NCBI RefSeq assembly: GCF_030056815.1
Contig: NZ_JASHKR010000004.1
Span: 88,014-152,013 of the forward strand
Source: Rhodococcus sp. IEGM 1379
GTDB lineage: Bacteria; Actinomycetota; Actinomycetes; Mycobacteriales; Mycobacteriaceae
Direction: 5' to 3'
DNA: 64,000 nt
Numbering within the stretch: position 1 is the first letter of the stretch; every line of letters starts with the position of its first letter. The position numbers and the translations under genes were made by a program. The notes below the pieces were generated by a model. That model was not told the DNA's origin. It did no database searches and was given only the letters and a program-made list of their open reading frames with translations. Positions 28,282 through 36,472 of this stretch are shown here, piece after piece.

Positions 28282-29130
28282 TCATGCCAGTACCTCTTGG
28301 GGGCACTTGTCGAACGCTGTTTTCATTGCCGTACCGAAGCGTTCTGGATCGTCGATCAGCCAACTGTGGGCTCCCGGAACCGTGATCACGGGCGAATCCG
28401 TCAATACCGATCGCATCGATTGGAAACTGGCCTCGGGAATGATCCGATCGTCTAGGCCCCAGAGCAGTGCGATCGGCACCCTCCGCAGCACGAGTTGCTC
28501 GAGTTCAGCGGTGAAATCGGCGGTGCGCGCCAGATGGCCGACACGCCAGAACGCACCGGGATTGCCGAGAACATTGGATATGGCGCAGTCTGCAATGGTC
28601 GCTGTCATCCCCAGGACCGACCGGACTGCAAAGGCCTCACCGACAGCGGCGGCGCCCCATTTCCACAACGGTCGCTCGTGTATAGGTCGTGCACCGTTGT
28701 CATCGGTCGACCAGGCACCGCCGCCCACAGCATTGACCAGCACGAGCTGCGACACCCGGCTCGAGAACTCGTGTGCGGCCGCGATCGCGACACCACCGCC
28801 GAACGAATGTCCGACGATGGTGACCGGCTCGTCGATACCGATCGAATCGAGAAAACGCTCCAGCCAGTGCGCGTAGCCAACAAAGCTCCGCTCGCCCGGT
28901 GGTAGTTCGGCGGTCCCGCCGAAGCCGGGAAGCGCCGGCGCGAATACCCGCCTGCCGTGCGCCGCCACTTGCCGCAGCGCGTGGGTATAGGACCGCGGAG
29001 TCAATCCCCATCCATGAAGGAACACGACCAGAGGACCTTGCCCAACAGCACCGTAAGACACGGTTCCGGCGCCGGTATCCACCTGACGCCACGCGACGCG
29101 GCCGACTCGGTGAAGATCGTGTTCTGGCAT
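28282..29130 (-). CDS. Alpha/beta-hydrolase
   Basis: A 282-residue alpha/beta-hydrolase: oxyanion-hole segment LVVFLHGWGLTPRSYTHAL, nucleophile elbow VTIVGHSFGGGVAIA (Ser), acid region ALLWGLDDRIIPE and final His in VPGAHSWLIDDPERF, so the Ser-Asp-His triad is complete. The substrate is unknown. ATG 29130 is preceded by GAGGA about ten bases upstream; the frame continues to 29196 without similarity. Same strand as, and 129 bp after, the PfkB gene, so possibly its own transcript. It converges with the PEP-synthase gene. Confidence 0.87.
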   Translation of the reverse strand: MPEHDLHRVGRVAWRQVDTGAGTVSYGAVGQGPLVVFLHGWGLTPRSYTHALRQVAAHGRRVFAPALPGFGGTAELPPGERSFVGYAHWLERFLDSIGIDEPVTIVGHSFGGGVAIAAAHEFSSRVSQLVLVNAVGGGAWSTDDNGARPIHERPLWKWGAAAVGEAFAVRSVLGMTATIADCAISNVLGNPGAFWRVGHLARTADFTAELEQLVLRRVPIALLWGLDDRIIPEASFQSMRSVLTDSPVITVPGAHSWLIDDPERFGTAMKTAFDKCPQEVLA

Positions 29131-29259
29131 AGGTGGGCATTCCTCGAAATAGCAGTGGCTGGATCGAGTCACAGCCTCTCGCGAATACCGGCGCACGACG
29201 ACGGCCGAACTACCCGGGACATACCTGTTTTCGGCCCACAGAGTTGAATTGCCCCCTGG

Positions 29260-30225
29260 TCAGGACGGATATACTCCCAGTTCAGACAGTTCTTGTATCC
29301 GCGCGTAGTACATCTCGACGTCGGCAGGTTTACACGGCGCAGTACCTGGCGTCTGCAGCATTGCGGCCCCCGCCGCAACACCGAACTGCACCGCTTCCAC
29401 CAGGGAACGCTCATGCACGAGCGAATACACAATGCCCGCAACCATGCTGTCACCGGCGCCGACTCCACTGATCACCGCAACATCCACTGACGGGACGTAC
29501 TCGCAGATGTCAGCGGCGACCACCAGCGCGCCGTCGGCACCGAGCGAGACGACCACCACCTCGGACACGCCTTGTTCGACGATGCTTCTCGCCGCAGCGA
29601 CTTGTTCCACGCTCGTCTCGAGAGGCCTGTCGACCCATTCACGGAGTTCTCGAATACTCGGCTTGACGAGGTAGACGCCTCGCCGCAAAGCACCCAGCGC
29701 GCCGCCGGAGGTGTCGACAACCAGCAACGCATCGGTGTCTGTAAGCAGATCAGCGAGACGCTGACAGAAATCGGCGCCGACTCCCGGTGGCAGGCTGCCA
29801 CTCACGACGACAAAGCGGGATCCGGTTGCGAATTCGCGCACACGCGCGAGACACGAATCCACCTCTGCATCGGTCAGCGTCGGCCCCGGCAGAACAAAAC
29901 GGTACTGCTGACCCGTCGAGATGTCGTCGACGGTGAAACTCTCGCGGGTGGAACCGGAAATCGGCTGGGGAGAAAACCTCACTTGTTCACCGTTGAGCAG
30001 ATCCGCTATCGCCCGTCCGCAGTGACCGCCCGACGGAAAGACCGCTGTCGCGTCTTCCCCGAGCGAGTGCAGAACTCGGGCGACGTTCAATCCGCCGCCT
30101 CCGGGGTCTCGACGGGGAGCAGTGCAGCGCACCTTGTCCGTGGCACGCACCGCGGGCGCACTTGTCGAGATATCGAGCGCCGGATTCATCGTCACCGTCA
30201 CGACACGAGAACTATTCTGCGACAT
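29260..30225 (-). CDS. pfkB: PfkB-family phosphofructokinase (1-phosphofructokinase/Pfk-2 type)
   Basis: A 321-residue sugar kinase of the ribokinase fold: VTVTMNPALDISTSA near the start, the substrate-binding DPGGGGLNVARVLHSLG and the catalytic GVGAGDSMVAGIVYSL anion hole with its Asp. This fits the FruK/Pfk-2/tagatose-6-phosphate kinase group that phosphorylates fructose phosphates at the expense of ATP. Rv2029c, a PfkB-type kinase, is in the mycobacterial DosR regulon, consistent with the surrounding genes. It overlaps the upstream GNAT gene by 14 bp. Confidence 0.9.
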   Translation of the reverse strand: MSQNSSRVVTVTMNPALDISTSAPAVRATDKVRCTAPRRDPGGGGLNVARVLHSLGEDATAVFPSGGHCGRAIADLLNGEQVRFSPQPISGSTRESFTVDDISTGQQYRFVLPGPTLTDAEVDSCLARVREFATGSRFVVVSGSLPPGVGADFCQRLADLLTDTDALLVVDTSGGALGALRRGVYLVKPSIRELREWVDRPLETSVEQVAAARSIVEQGVSEVVVVSLGADGALVVAADICEYVPSVDVAVISGVGAGDSMVAGIVYSLVHERSLVEAVQFGVAAGAAMLQTPGTAPCKPADVEMYYARIQELSELGVYPS

Positions 30226-30712
30226 GCAGTTTCACCTCAAGGTGAAGTGTGGATCCGTCACGACGGAGTGAATGTGCCCAGCCTCGTTCCCGAATGACTT
30301 GAAGCATGGGTGCGTTCTCCCCCATCACCTCGGCCACCATGCGTCGCGCACCGTATCGGTAAGCCTGAGTCTCGAGCCGATCCAAGATCAAGGTACCGAT
30401 TCCGTGCAACCGCTCGTCCTGCGCGACTACGAGGGCGAACTCCACTGTGGTCGGTGAAACCCCGTCCAACAGGACGAAGCTTCCGACACCCACCAATTCA
30501 TCGCCGATGAACGCGCCCAGAGCGCATCGCCGATCATTGCACTCGCACAACTGATCGGAAAAGGCGATGAGCTGTTTCGGCTGCGGCCCGAACCACCGCA
30601 TATACGAATCATGCTGGTCGAGACGCGCATGTAACCGTTGCACCTCACCGGCGTCATGTGCGCCGAGGCACCGAACTGTTGTCGTGCCGATTCCGCTGCC
30701 CGTCACGGCCAT
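30212..30712 (-). CDS. GNAT-family N-acetyltransferase
   Basis: A 166-residue acetyltransferase: VEFALVVAQDERLHGIGTLI is the acetyl-CoA-binding motif A, RLETQAYRYGARRMVAEVMGENAPMLQVI the motif B region and the end RERGWAHSLRRDG completes the fold. It most resembles the GNAT module found in the Pat lysine acetyltransferases of actinobacteria, though here it stands alone with no cyclic-nucleotide domain. Fourteen bases overlap with pfkB indicate coupled expression. It is divergent from the hydrogenase operon; the 172-bp region between them carries the 32-bp repeat. Confidence 0.85.
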   Translation of the reverse strand: MAVTGSGIGTTTVRCLGAHDAGEVQRLHARLDQHDSYMRWFGPQPKQLIAFSDQLCECNDRRCALGAFIGDELVGVGSFVLLDGVSPTTVEFALVVAQDERLHGIGTLILDRLETQAYRYGARRMVAEVMGENAPMLQVIRERGWAHSLRRDGSTLHLEVKLHVAE

Positions 30713-30785
30713 CGATCATCACCTGATTCGGCTGGAGGGTTACCTCCCGATTGAACCGTGGAATTGCCTGCAGTGGGCAGAGCCT

Positions 30786-30817
30786 TTTGTCATCGAATAT
30801 CGTCCTTCGCCTCTACC
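30786..30817 (+). repeat. 32-bp promoter-region repeat, copy 1 (hydrogenase side)
   Basis: The bases TTTGTCATCGAATAT followed by CGTCCTTCGCCTCTACC recur at 51256-51287 with a single difference (T here, A there, at the 15th base). Here the repeat lies 67-99 bp upstream of the first hydrogenase gene and downstream of the divergent GNAT start. Conservation across 32 bp between two unrelated genes in the same orientation points to a shared operator or promoter, not to coding sequence. Confidence 0.85.
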
Positions 30818-30884
30818 CCCGCCGGCAGCTCGCGCGCGAAGCTGGATCGTGGAGGAATACGGATGTCGCCCGCAAGGAGGATCC

Positions 30885-32039
30885 ATGACCGGTGCCGGAC
30901 TACCCACCGACCTCACGCGCGATCACGTTGTCATAGACCGAGGCGGGCTCGACAATCTGATCTCGGTGTTGTGTGCGGAGGGCTATCGCGTCATCGGACC
31001 GACGGTCCGTGACAGCGCGATCGTCCTGGACACTCTCGAGTCCGGTGACCAATTGCCGGCGGGATGGGGTGTGGAGACCGGCCCAGGCCGGTATCGACTG
31101 CGGAAGAGAACAGATTCTGCCGTCTTCGGTCACTCCGCCGGACCGCAATCCTGGAAGCAGTACCTCCACCCATCGCGTCAACAACTCTGGAGCGAATCCA
31201 GGGACGGCACATTCCACGCGCCGCCGACCGAACCCGTGAAATACGCATTTCTCGGCGTACGTGCGTGCGACCTCGCAGCGATCGGAATACTCGAGACGGT
31301 GCTCTCGGCCGGCGGAAAGTCTGCGACAAGTCTTTTCGAAAATCTGTTCGTGATCGCAGCCAACTGCACGGAACCCGGCGGGGTGTGTTTCTGTGCGTCG
31401 ATGAATACCGGCCCGGAGGCAAAAACCGGGTACGACCTTTGTCTGACCGAAAGAATCGACAACGACGGCCACCGATTCGTCACCGCGGTGGGCACCGCGG
31501 AAGGATCCCGGATACTCGCACTCGTCCGTCGCAGACAAGCGACGGACGAGGAAACTGCCGAGGCCGCCCACGCTGTTGCCGAAGCAGCACACCACATGGG
31601 CCGCGAAATGCCTGATGTCGATCTTCGCCGCATGCTCCGCGACGCACGGGACGCCGATGTCTGGGAAGACGTCGCATCACGGTGCTTGACGTGCGGAAAC
31701 TGCACGATGGTGTGCCCGACGTGCTTCTGCACAACTACCGAGGACGTCTCCGATCTCACGGGCGACAATGTCGAGCGCTGGCAACACTGGTCGTCATGTT
31801 TCGACCTGGACTACTCACAATTGCACGGCGGCGCGGTGCGCGTCAGTGGTGAAAGCCGGTATCGACAGTGGATTACTCACAAGCTGGGCACCTGGCACGA
31901 CCAATTCGGCTCGTCCGGCTGCGTCGGTTGCGGTCGATGCATCGACTGGTGTCCGGTGGGCATCGACATCACGGCGGAAGCGGCCCGTCTGACTGGTGCC
32001 TTGAATGTGGAACCCGAGCGCGATGCTGGTGGTCACTGA
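30885..32039 (+). CDS. hyhB: [NiFe] hydrogenase group 3b iron-sulfur subunit (HyhB-like)
   Basis: A 384-residue electron-transfer subunit. The N-terminal part ([31 protein letters not shown]) is the sulfhydrogenase-beta/AsrA-like domain; the C-terminal third has two 4Fe-4S cysteine sets, [16 protein letters not shown] and [16 protein letters not shown]. Together with HyhG it passes electrons between the hydrogenase active site and NADP(H). AAGGAGG lies five bases before the ATG. The next gene starts inside the stop codon (TGATG). Group 3b enzymes are cytosolic and bidirectional and in mycobacteria are induced under low oxygen. Confidence 0.9.
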   Translation: MTGAGLPTDLTRDHVVIDRGGLDNLISVLCAEGYRVIGPTVRDSAIVLDTLESGDQLPAGWGVETGPGRYRLRKRTDSAVFGHSAGPQSWKQYLHPSRQQLWSESRDGTFHAPPTEPVKYAFLGVRACDLAAIGILETVLSAGGKSATSLFENLFVIAANCTEPGGVCFCASMNTGPEAKTGYDLCLTERIDNDGHRFVTAVGTAEGSRILALVRRRQATDEETAEAAHAVAEAAHHMGREMPDVDLRRMLRDARDADVWEDVASRCLTCGNCTMVCPTCFCTTTEDVSDLTGDNVERWQHWSSCFDLDYSQLHGGAVRVSGESRYRQWITHKLGTWHDQFGSSGCVGCGRCIDWCPVGIDITAEAARLTGALNVEPERDAGGH

Positions 32040-32503
32040 TGAACGATCACGCCGGCGAGCACTGTCCGGGAGAAATCGAAGGTCTGACCGACGATCAACG
32101 GCACAAGCTCGCGGCTATCTCGCGCGAGGTCACGTTCGCGGCAGGTACCGTGGTGTTCCGCGAAGGCGACTCCGCTGACAGATGTTGGTTTCTTCGAACT
32201 GGCCGGATTGCGCTCACCACAAGGATTCCCGGACGCGGCGAGGAAACAATCGAAACACTTTCTGTCGGTGAAATTCTGGGCGTGTCCTGGTTTCACCCAC
32301 CTCGACAGTGGCAGTGGACAGCAACTGCGGCCACTCCCGTGACAGCAGTCGAGATCGATGCCACGGTGCTGCAGTCCGTCGCCGAGAGCGATCCGGACCT
32401 CGGACGGGCGATCTACTCGATCCTGGCGCACACACTCCTCCACCGATTGCAGGCTACGCGCGCACGCCTGCTCGATCTCTATGCACGCGAACATGTTCGG
32501 TGA
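32039..32503 (+). CDS. Cyclic-nucleotide-binding-domain protein without DNA-binding domain
   Basis: A 154-residue protein made of a single cNMP-binding beta roll: VTFAAGTVVFREGDSADRCW FLR..GRIALTT, GEILGVSWFHPPRQWQW and the end of the C-helix (LLHRLQATRARLLDLYA). Crp/Fnr proteins would continue for about 80 residues with a winged helix; here the gene stops. It is embedded between hyhB and hyhG, overlapping both, which points to a structural or allosteric part of the hydrogenase complex rather than a transcription factor. It could also gate the complex by nucleotide or redox state; neither can be read from sequence. Confidence 0.82.
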   Translation: MNDHAGEHCPGEIEGLTDDQRHKLAAISREVTFAAGTVVFREGDSADRCWFLRTGRIALTTRIPGRGEETIETLSVGEILGVSWFHPPRQWQWTATAATPVTAVEIDATVLQSVAESDPDLGRAIYSILAHTLLHRLQATRARLLDLYAREHVR

Positions 32504-33317
32504 TCGACTCGTCCCGACGCCGTGCACGGTTGTTGCCCGCCGAGACGAGAACAGCGATACCTCGACCCTGACCCTCGCCGCACCTGCGCAGTGGTATCCC
32601 GGGTTCCGCCCCGGCCAGTTCATGATGGTCTATGCGCGGGGGGTGGGCGAGATTCCACTGTCGATCAGTGGAGACCCGACTCACGCCGATCATACTGTGG
32701 TCCATACCGTTCGGGCTGTCGGTTCCGTCAGCCGCGCGCTGCACGAAGCCTCGGTCGGAGACGTCGTCGGTGTGCGAGGGCCTTTCGGAACGGGATGGGA
32801 TCTGGATTCCGCGAAGGACGATCTGGTCGTCGTCGCGGGAGGGGTCGGCTTGGCGGCAGTACGTTCCGCAGTCCTGGAGGCGCAGGCCTGCGGCCGATTT
32901 CGTCGAGTTGTCCTGAGCGTGGGTGCTCGCCGACCGTCCGATCTCCTCTACCGCCCAGATCTCGACGCGTGGAGCCAGGGAGACCTGGTCGACCTCGAGT
33001 TATCCGTCGACGTGGCGGAACCTGACTGGCAGGGCCATGTCGGCTTTGTCACGCAGTCCCTGAACCGCCTCGTTCTCGAGCCCGGACGTACAACGGTACT
33101 GCTGTGCGGTCCCGAGCCGATGATGCGGATGTCGGCTCGTACCATGATCGGCAAAGGCGTTGGGCGCGAGAATATTCGAGTCTCGCTGGAACGGAACATG
33201 CAGTGTGGGACTGGGCTGTGCGGGCATTGCCAACTCGGCGAACTTCTACTCTGCCGTGACGGTCCGGTAGTCGACTATTTCGTGGCCGAGCCCCTCCTCG
33301 CAGTGAAGGAGTTGTGA
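32493..33317 (+). CDS. hyhG: Hydrogenase FAD/NAD(P)-binding subunit with 2Fe-2S site (HyhG-like)
   Basis: A 274-residue ferredoxin-reductase-type subunit. FAD-binding [23 protein letters not shown](P)-binding [18 protein letters not shown], the [14 protein letters not shown] loop and a C-terminal cysteine set [17 protein letters not shown] for a 2Fe-2S cluster. It connects hydrogen oxidation with NADP(H). ATG 32493 aligns best with related subunits; ATG 32481 is possible, and either start overlaps the cNMP-domain gene. Its stop overlaps the start of the small subunit gene (TGATG). Confidence 0.9.
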   Translation: MFGDRLVPTPCTVVARRDENSDTSTLTLAAPAQWYPGFRPGQFMMVYARGVGEIPLSISGDPTHADHTVVHTVRAVGSVSRALHEASVGDVVGVRGPFGTGWDLDSAKDDLVVVAGGVGLAAVRSAVLEAQACGRFRRVVLSVGARRPSDLLYRPDLDAWSQGDLVDLELSVDVAEPDWQGHVGFVTQSLNRLVLEPGRTTVLLCGPEPMMRMSARTMIGKGVGRENIRVSLERNMQCGTGLCGHCQLGELLLCRDGPVVDYFVAEPLLAVKEL

Positions 33318-34084
33318 TGAGCACACCCACCATGGCGGTCTGGAAGTTCGCATCCTGCGACGGATGCCAGCTGACGCTGCTCGACTGTGAGGACGAATTA
33401 CTCACTTTGACCGACGCCGTTCACATCTCACATTTCCTCGAGATGTCGAGCGCTGTGGAAAGTGGGCCCTACGACCTCTCTCTGGTCGAGGGATCGATCA
33501 CCACTGCGGCCGATGTCGAACGCATACACATGATCCGGGACAACTCACGGTACCTGGTGACGATCGGCGCCTGTGCGACTTCTGGTGGGATACAGGCCCT
33601 CCGAAACTTCGCGGACATCACCGAGTTCATGTCCGTGGTCTATGCGAGCCCCGAGTACATCGATACTCTCGCGACGTCCACACCGATCGCCGCCCATGTC
33701 CCGGTCGATTTCGAACTACGAGGCTGCCCGATCGATCGTCGACAACTCCTCGAGGTGATCTCGTCGTATCTGGTGGGACGGAAGCCGAACATCCCGGACA
33801 CCAGTGTCTGCGCCGAATGCAAGCGACGTGGTCTCACCTGCGTCATGGTCGCCGACGGCACCCCGTGCCTGGGACCGGTGACCCATTCCGGCTGCGGCGC
33901 ACTGTGTCCCGCGCATTCGAGGGGCTGCTACGGATGTTTCGGCCCGTCGTCCGATCCGAACTTGACCGCAATGTCCGGGTGGCTGCGAACCTGCGGGATG
34001 ACCGACGAGGGTATCGGTCGGGTCTTCTCGACGTTCAACGTCGCCTCCCCCGAGTTCGACGGGATCAGGCGAGATGGACAGTGA
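33317..34084 (+). CDS. hyhS: [NiFe] hydrogenase group 3b small subunit
   Basis: A 255-residue small subunit holding the iron-sulfur relay. The proximal cluster ligands are in [13 protein letters not shown], with IGACATSGG and [10 protein letters not shown]; the medial and distal clusters in [11 protein letters not shown] and [20 protein letters not shown]. There is no twin-arginine signal, so the enzyme is cytosolic, as expected for group 3. AAGGAG lies six bases before ATG 33317, which overlaps the hyhG stop. The end overlaps the large-subunit start by 11 bp. Confidence 0.93.
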   Translation: MSTPTMAVWKFASCDGCQLTLLDCEDELLTLTDAVHISHFLEMSSAVESGPYDLSLVEGSITTAADVERIHMIRDNSRYLVTIGACATSGGIQALRNFADITEFMSVVYASPEYIDTLATSTPIAAHVPVDFELRGCPIDRRQLLEVISSYLVGRKPNIPDTSVCAECKRRGLTCVMVADGTPCLGPVTHSGCGALCPAHSRGCYGCFGPSSDPNLTAMSGWLRTCGMTDEGIGRVFSTFNVASPEFDGIRRDGQ

Positions 34085-35366
34085 AACCACCCGGCTTACG
34101 CTGGGTTCCCTCGCCCGTGTCGAAGGGGAAGGCCGTCTGGCATTCACGGTCAGACACGGCCGAGTCGAATCCGCAGAGTTGAATATCTACGAACCCCCAC
34201 GGTTCTTCGAATCATTTCTCCGGGGACGCGATTTCCGCGAGCCTCCCGACATTACCTCCAGGATTTGCGGAATCTGTCCTGTCGCTTATCAAGTCAGCGC
34301 TTGCAACGCAATCGAGCAGGCCTGCGGCACACACCTCACACAACCGATTCTCGATCTGCGACGACTCCTCTATTGCGGCGAGTGGATCGCCAGTCACACA
34401 CTGCATATCTACCTGCTGCATGCGCCTGATTTCCTGGGCGCCGCCGACGCCATCGAACTGGCCCGAATCGCGCGTCCCGACGTCGAACGTGGGCTCGCAT
34501 TGAAGAAGGCGGGAAACGCGATACTCGAACTGATCGGTGGCCGATCGATTCACCCGGTCAACGTCCGACTCGGCGGGTTCTATCGAGCGCCGACGCCGAG
34601 TGAACTCGAACCCCTCGCCGAACAATTGCGCACAGCGCTCGACGACGCTCTCGCGACCGTGCGCTGGGTATCGCACTTCGAGTTCCCCGATACCGAGATC
34701 GATTCCGAACTACTCGCACTAGCGCAGCCGGGCCGCTACGCGATCGAAGACGGCATGCTGACAACCACATCCGGATTGTCCTTCACACCCGAGGAATTCT
34801 CCGATCACGTCGAGGAACGTCAGGTTCCCTATTCGACCGCACTGCATGCACATCTCGACGGCCAGGCCTATCTCGCCGGGCCGCTGGCGCGATACAGCCT
34901 CCACTCCGCCGAACTGTCGGACATCGCTCGTCAAGCGGCGACCGAGGCAGGCCTGGGAACAGTGTGCCGCAACCCGTTTCAGAGCATTGTGGTGCGTGCC
35001 GTCGAAACAGTATTTGCCGTGGACGAGGCGCTACGCCTGATACGCGAGTACCAACGCCCCGATCGGCCGTTTGTCGACACCTCGCCCCGTGCCGCAACGG
35101 GATACGGCGTCAGTGAAGCCCCGCGAGGCATGCTGTACCACCGCTACGAACTCGATTCCGAGGGCCACATCCTGCGCGCGACAATCATTCCGCCCACCTC
35201 ACAGAACCAGGCAGCAATCGAAATCGACCTCCGCAACACCCTTGCAGCGAACCTGAGACTGACAGACACCGAGTTGGCAGCACTGTGCGAGCGGACCATC
35301 CGGAACTACGACCCCTGCATCTCGTGTGCCACTCATTTCCTCGACCTGACAGTCGACCGCGGATGA
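34074..35366 (+). CDS. hyhL: [NiFe] hydrogenase group 3b large subunit
   Basis: A 430-residue catalytic subunit with all four nickel-binding cysteines: L1 motif [10 protein letters not shown] (Cys65, Cys68) and L2 motif DPCISCATH (Cys415, Cys418, with His421). After His421 follow nine residues (FLDLTVDRG), the C-terminal extension removed by the maturation protease encoded next. It reversibly oxidises H2; with the partner subunits it can dispose of reductant as H2 or scavenge H2. The other nickel-iron maturation genes (hypABCDEF) are not in the window, so they must be elsewhere or shared with another hydrogenase. Confidence 0.95.
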   Translation: MDSETTRLTLGSLARVEGEGRLAFTVRHGRVESAELNIYEPPRFFESFLRGRDFREPPDITSRICGICPVAYQVSACNAIEQACGTHLTQPILDLRRLLYCGEWIASHTLHIYLLHAPDFLGAADAIELARIARPDVERGLALKKAGNAILELIGGRSIHPVNVRLGGFYRAPTPSELEPLAEQLRTALDDALATVRWVSHFEFPDTEIDSELLALAQPGRYAIEDGMLTTTSGLSFTPEEFSDHVEERQVPYSTALHAHLDGQAYLAGPLARYSLHSAELSDIARQAATEAGLGTVCRNPFQSIVVRAVETVFAVDEALRLIREYQRPDRPFVDTSPRAATGYGVSEAPRGMLYHRYELDSEGHILRATIIPPTSQNQAAIEIDLRNTLAANLRLTDTELAALCERTIRNYDPCISCATHFLDLTVDRG

Positions 35367-35845
35367 CTGTCACGGTGGTCGGGACCGGGAACGAATTCCG
35401 CCGAGACGACGGCATCGGACCTGTTGTGGCGCAGACGATACAACGCATGCACCCGGCCGGCGTAGACGTGGCGATCGATAGCGGGGAGGCTTCGACACTG
35501 CTCGATACGTGGGCAGGCTCGGATCTGGTGATCATCGTCGACGCTGTAGTCGGCACTACTTCTGCCGGTAGCCCGGCGCAACCCGGGACGATCCGTCGGA
35601 TCACGGATTGGTCGAGTGAGAACTCCGGAAAACTCACCAACTCACATGGACTGGGCATCATGGAGGCGCTGGCCTTGGCCGCCGCACTCGGCCGAGAACC
35701 CCACCGCGTGGTGATCTACACGATCGAAGCGCACGACACCGGCTACGGCATCGGGCTTTCACCATCCGTTGCAGCTTCCGTCCCCGCGGTCGTGTCCGCG
35801 GCCGTGGCCGATATCACCAAACATACGAGTTCACGGCAACTCTGA
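35363..35845 (+). CDS. Hydrogenase maturation protease (HycI/HybD family)
   Basis: A 160-residue endopeptidase that clips the C-terminal extension of the large subunit once nickel is inserted. Typical parts are [19 protein letters not shown] (nickel-sensing Glu and Asp), VIIVDAVVG with the second Asp and [13 protein letters not shown] with the His. The ATG overlaps the large-subunit stop (ATGA), so protease and substrate are translated together. It converges with the V-ATPase subunit D gene, nine bases away. Confidence 0.9.
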   Translation: MTVTVVGTGNEFRRDDGIGPVVAQTIQRMHPAGVDVAIDSGEASTLLDTWAGSDLVIIVDAVVGTTSAGSPAQPGTIRRITDWSSENSGKLTNSHGLGIMEALALAAALGREPHRVVIYTIEAHDTGYGIGLSPSVAASVPAVVSAAVADITKHTSSRQL

Positions 35846-35854
35846 CGAATCTCG

Positions 35855-36472
35855 TCACGTGTGAAGCGTTCCTGCAGCCCAGCGCAGGCCTACAGCTTCG
35901 GTTCGGTCTTGTTCTTCCAGTGCGAGTTCCAGATCGGACAGCGCACCCTCGAGCAAGGGAATCCAACGTTCGGTAATCGCTCGAAGCCGGCGACGCGTCG
36001 ACAACTCTTCGGCCTGCACCACCCGCAGAGCCGCGTCGGCGGCCGCATGTCGCACGGCAGCAGCAACCGCGTCTCGATACGCATTCGTAGCCAGAACAAT
36101 CGCTGTATTGCCGGGCGGTGGAAGGGTTTCCGCGCGGTCACCGATCATGAAATTCACCTCTTCGGGAACTCGAACGCCCATCAACCATTCCCAGATCACC
36201 TCGACGTCTGCCGGACGGCCGGTGCTTGCGAGTCTCACGGCTCGCTGCCCGCCGAGCAATTCACCGCGCAGCAGCCAGACATCGGCACCGCGACACGCCG
36301 ATTCCCACTGCTGGGCTGTACGCTCGGCACGTTGGCGGCACTCGTCGAGTCGCGTGTGCAGAATGCGCAACTTGCGATCCAACAGGACAGCGCCGTGCCC
36401 GGCCACCCCCAGCCGATGCCGAAGCCACAGCCGCCCGGCCCGCCCCGGAGGCATCCCGTGAAGTCGAGTCAC
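35855..36472 (-). CDS. V/A-type ATPase subunit D (central stalk)
   Basis: A 205-residue, largely alpha-helical coiled-coil subunit that forms the rotating shaft in the A3B3 head. Seen: GRAGRLWLRHRLGVAGHGAVLLDRK at the N-terminal helix and TRRRLRAITERWIPLLEGALSDLELALEEQDR at the C-terminal helix, matching V-type subunit D length and pattern. The ATG overlaps the subunit B stop. It is the last gene of the operon. Confidence 0.85.
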   Translation of the reverse strand: MTRLHGMPPGRAGRLWLRHRLGVAGHGAVLLDRKLRILHTRLDECRQRAERTAQQWESACRGADVWLLRGELLGGQRAVRLASTGRPADVEVIWEWLMGVRVPEEVNFMIGDRAETLPPPGNTAIVLATNAYRDAVAAAVRHAAADAALRVVQAEELSTRRRLRAITERWIPLLEGALSDLELALEEQDRTEAVGLRWAAGTLHT

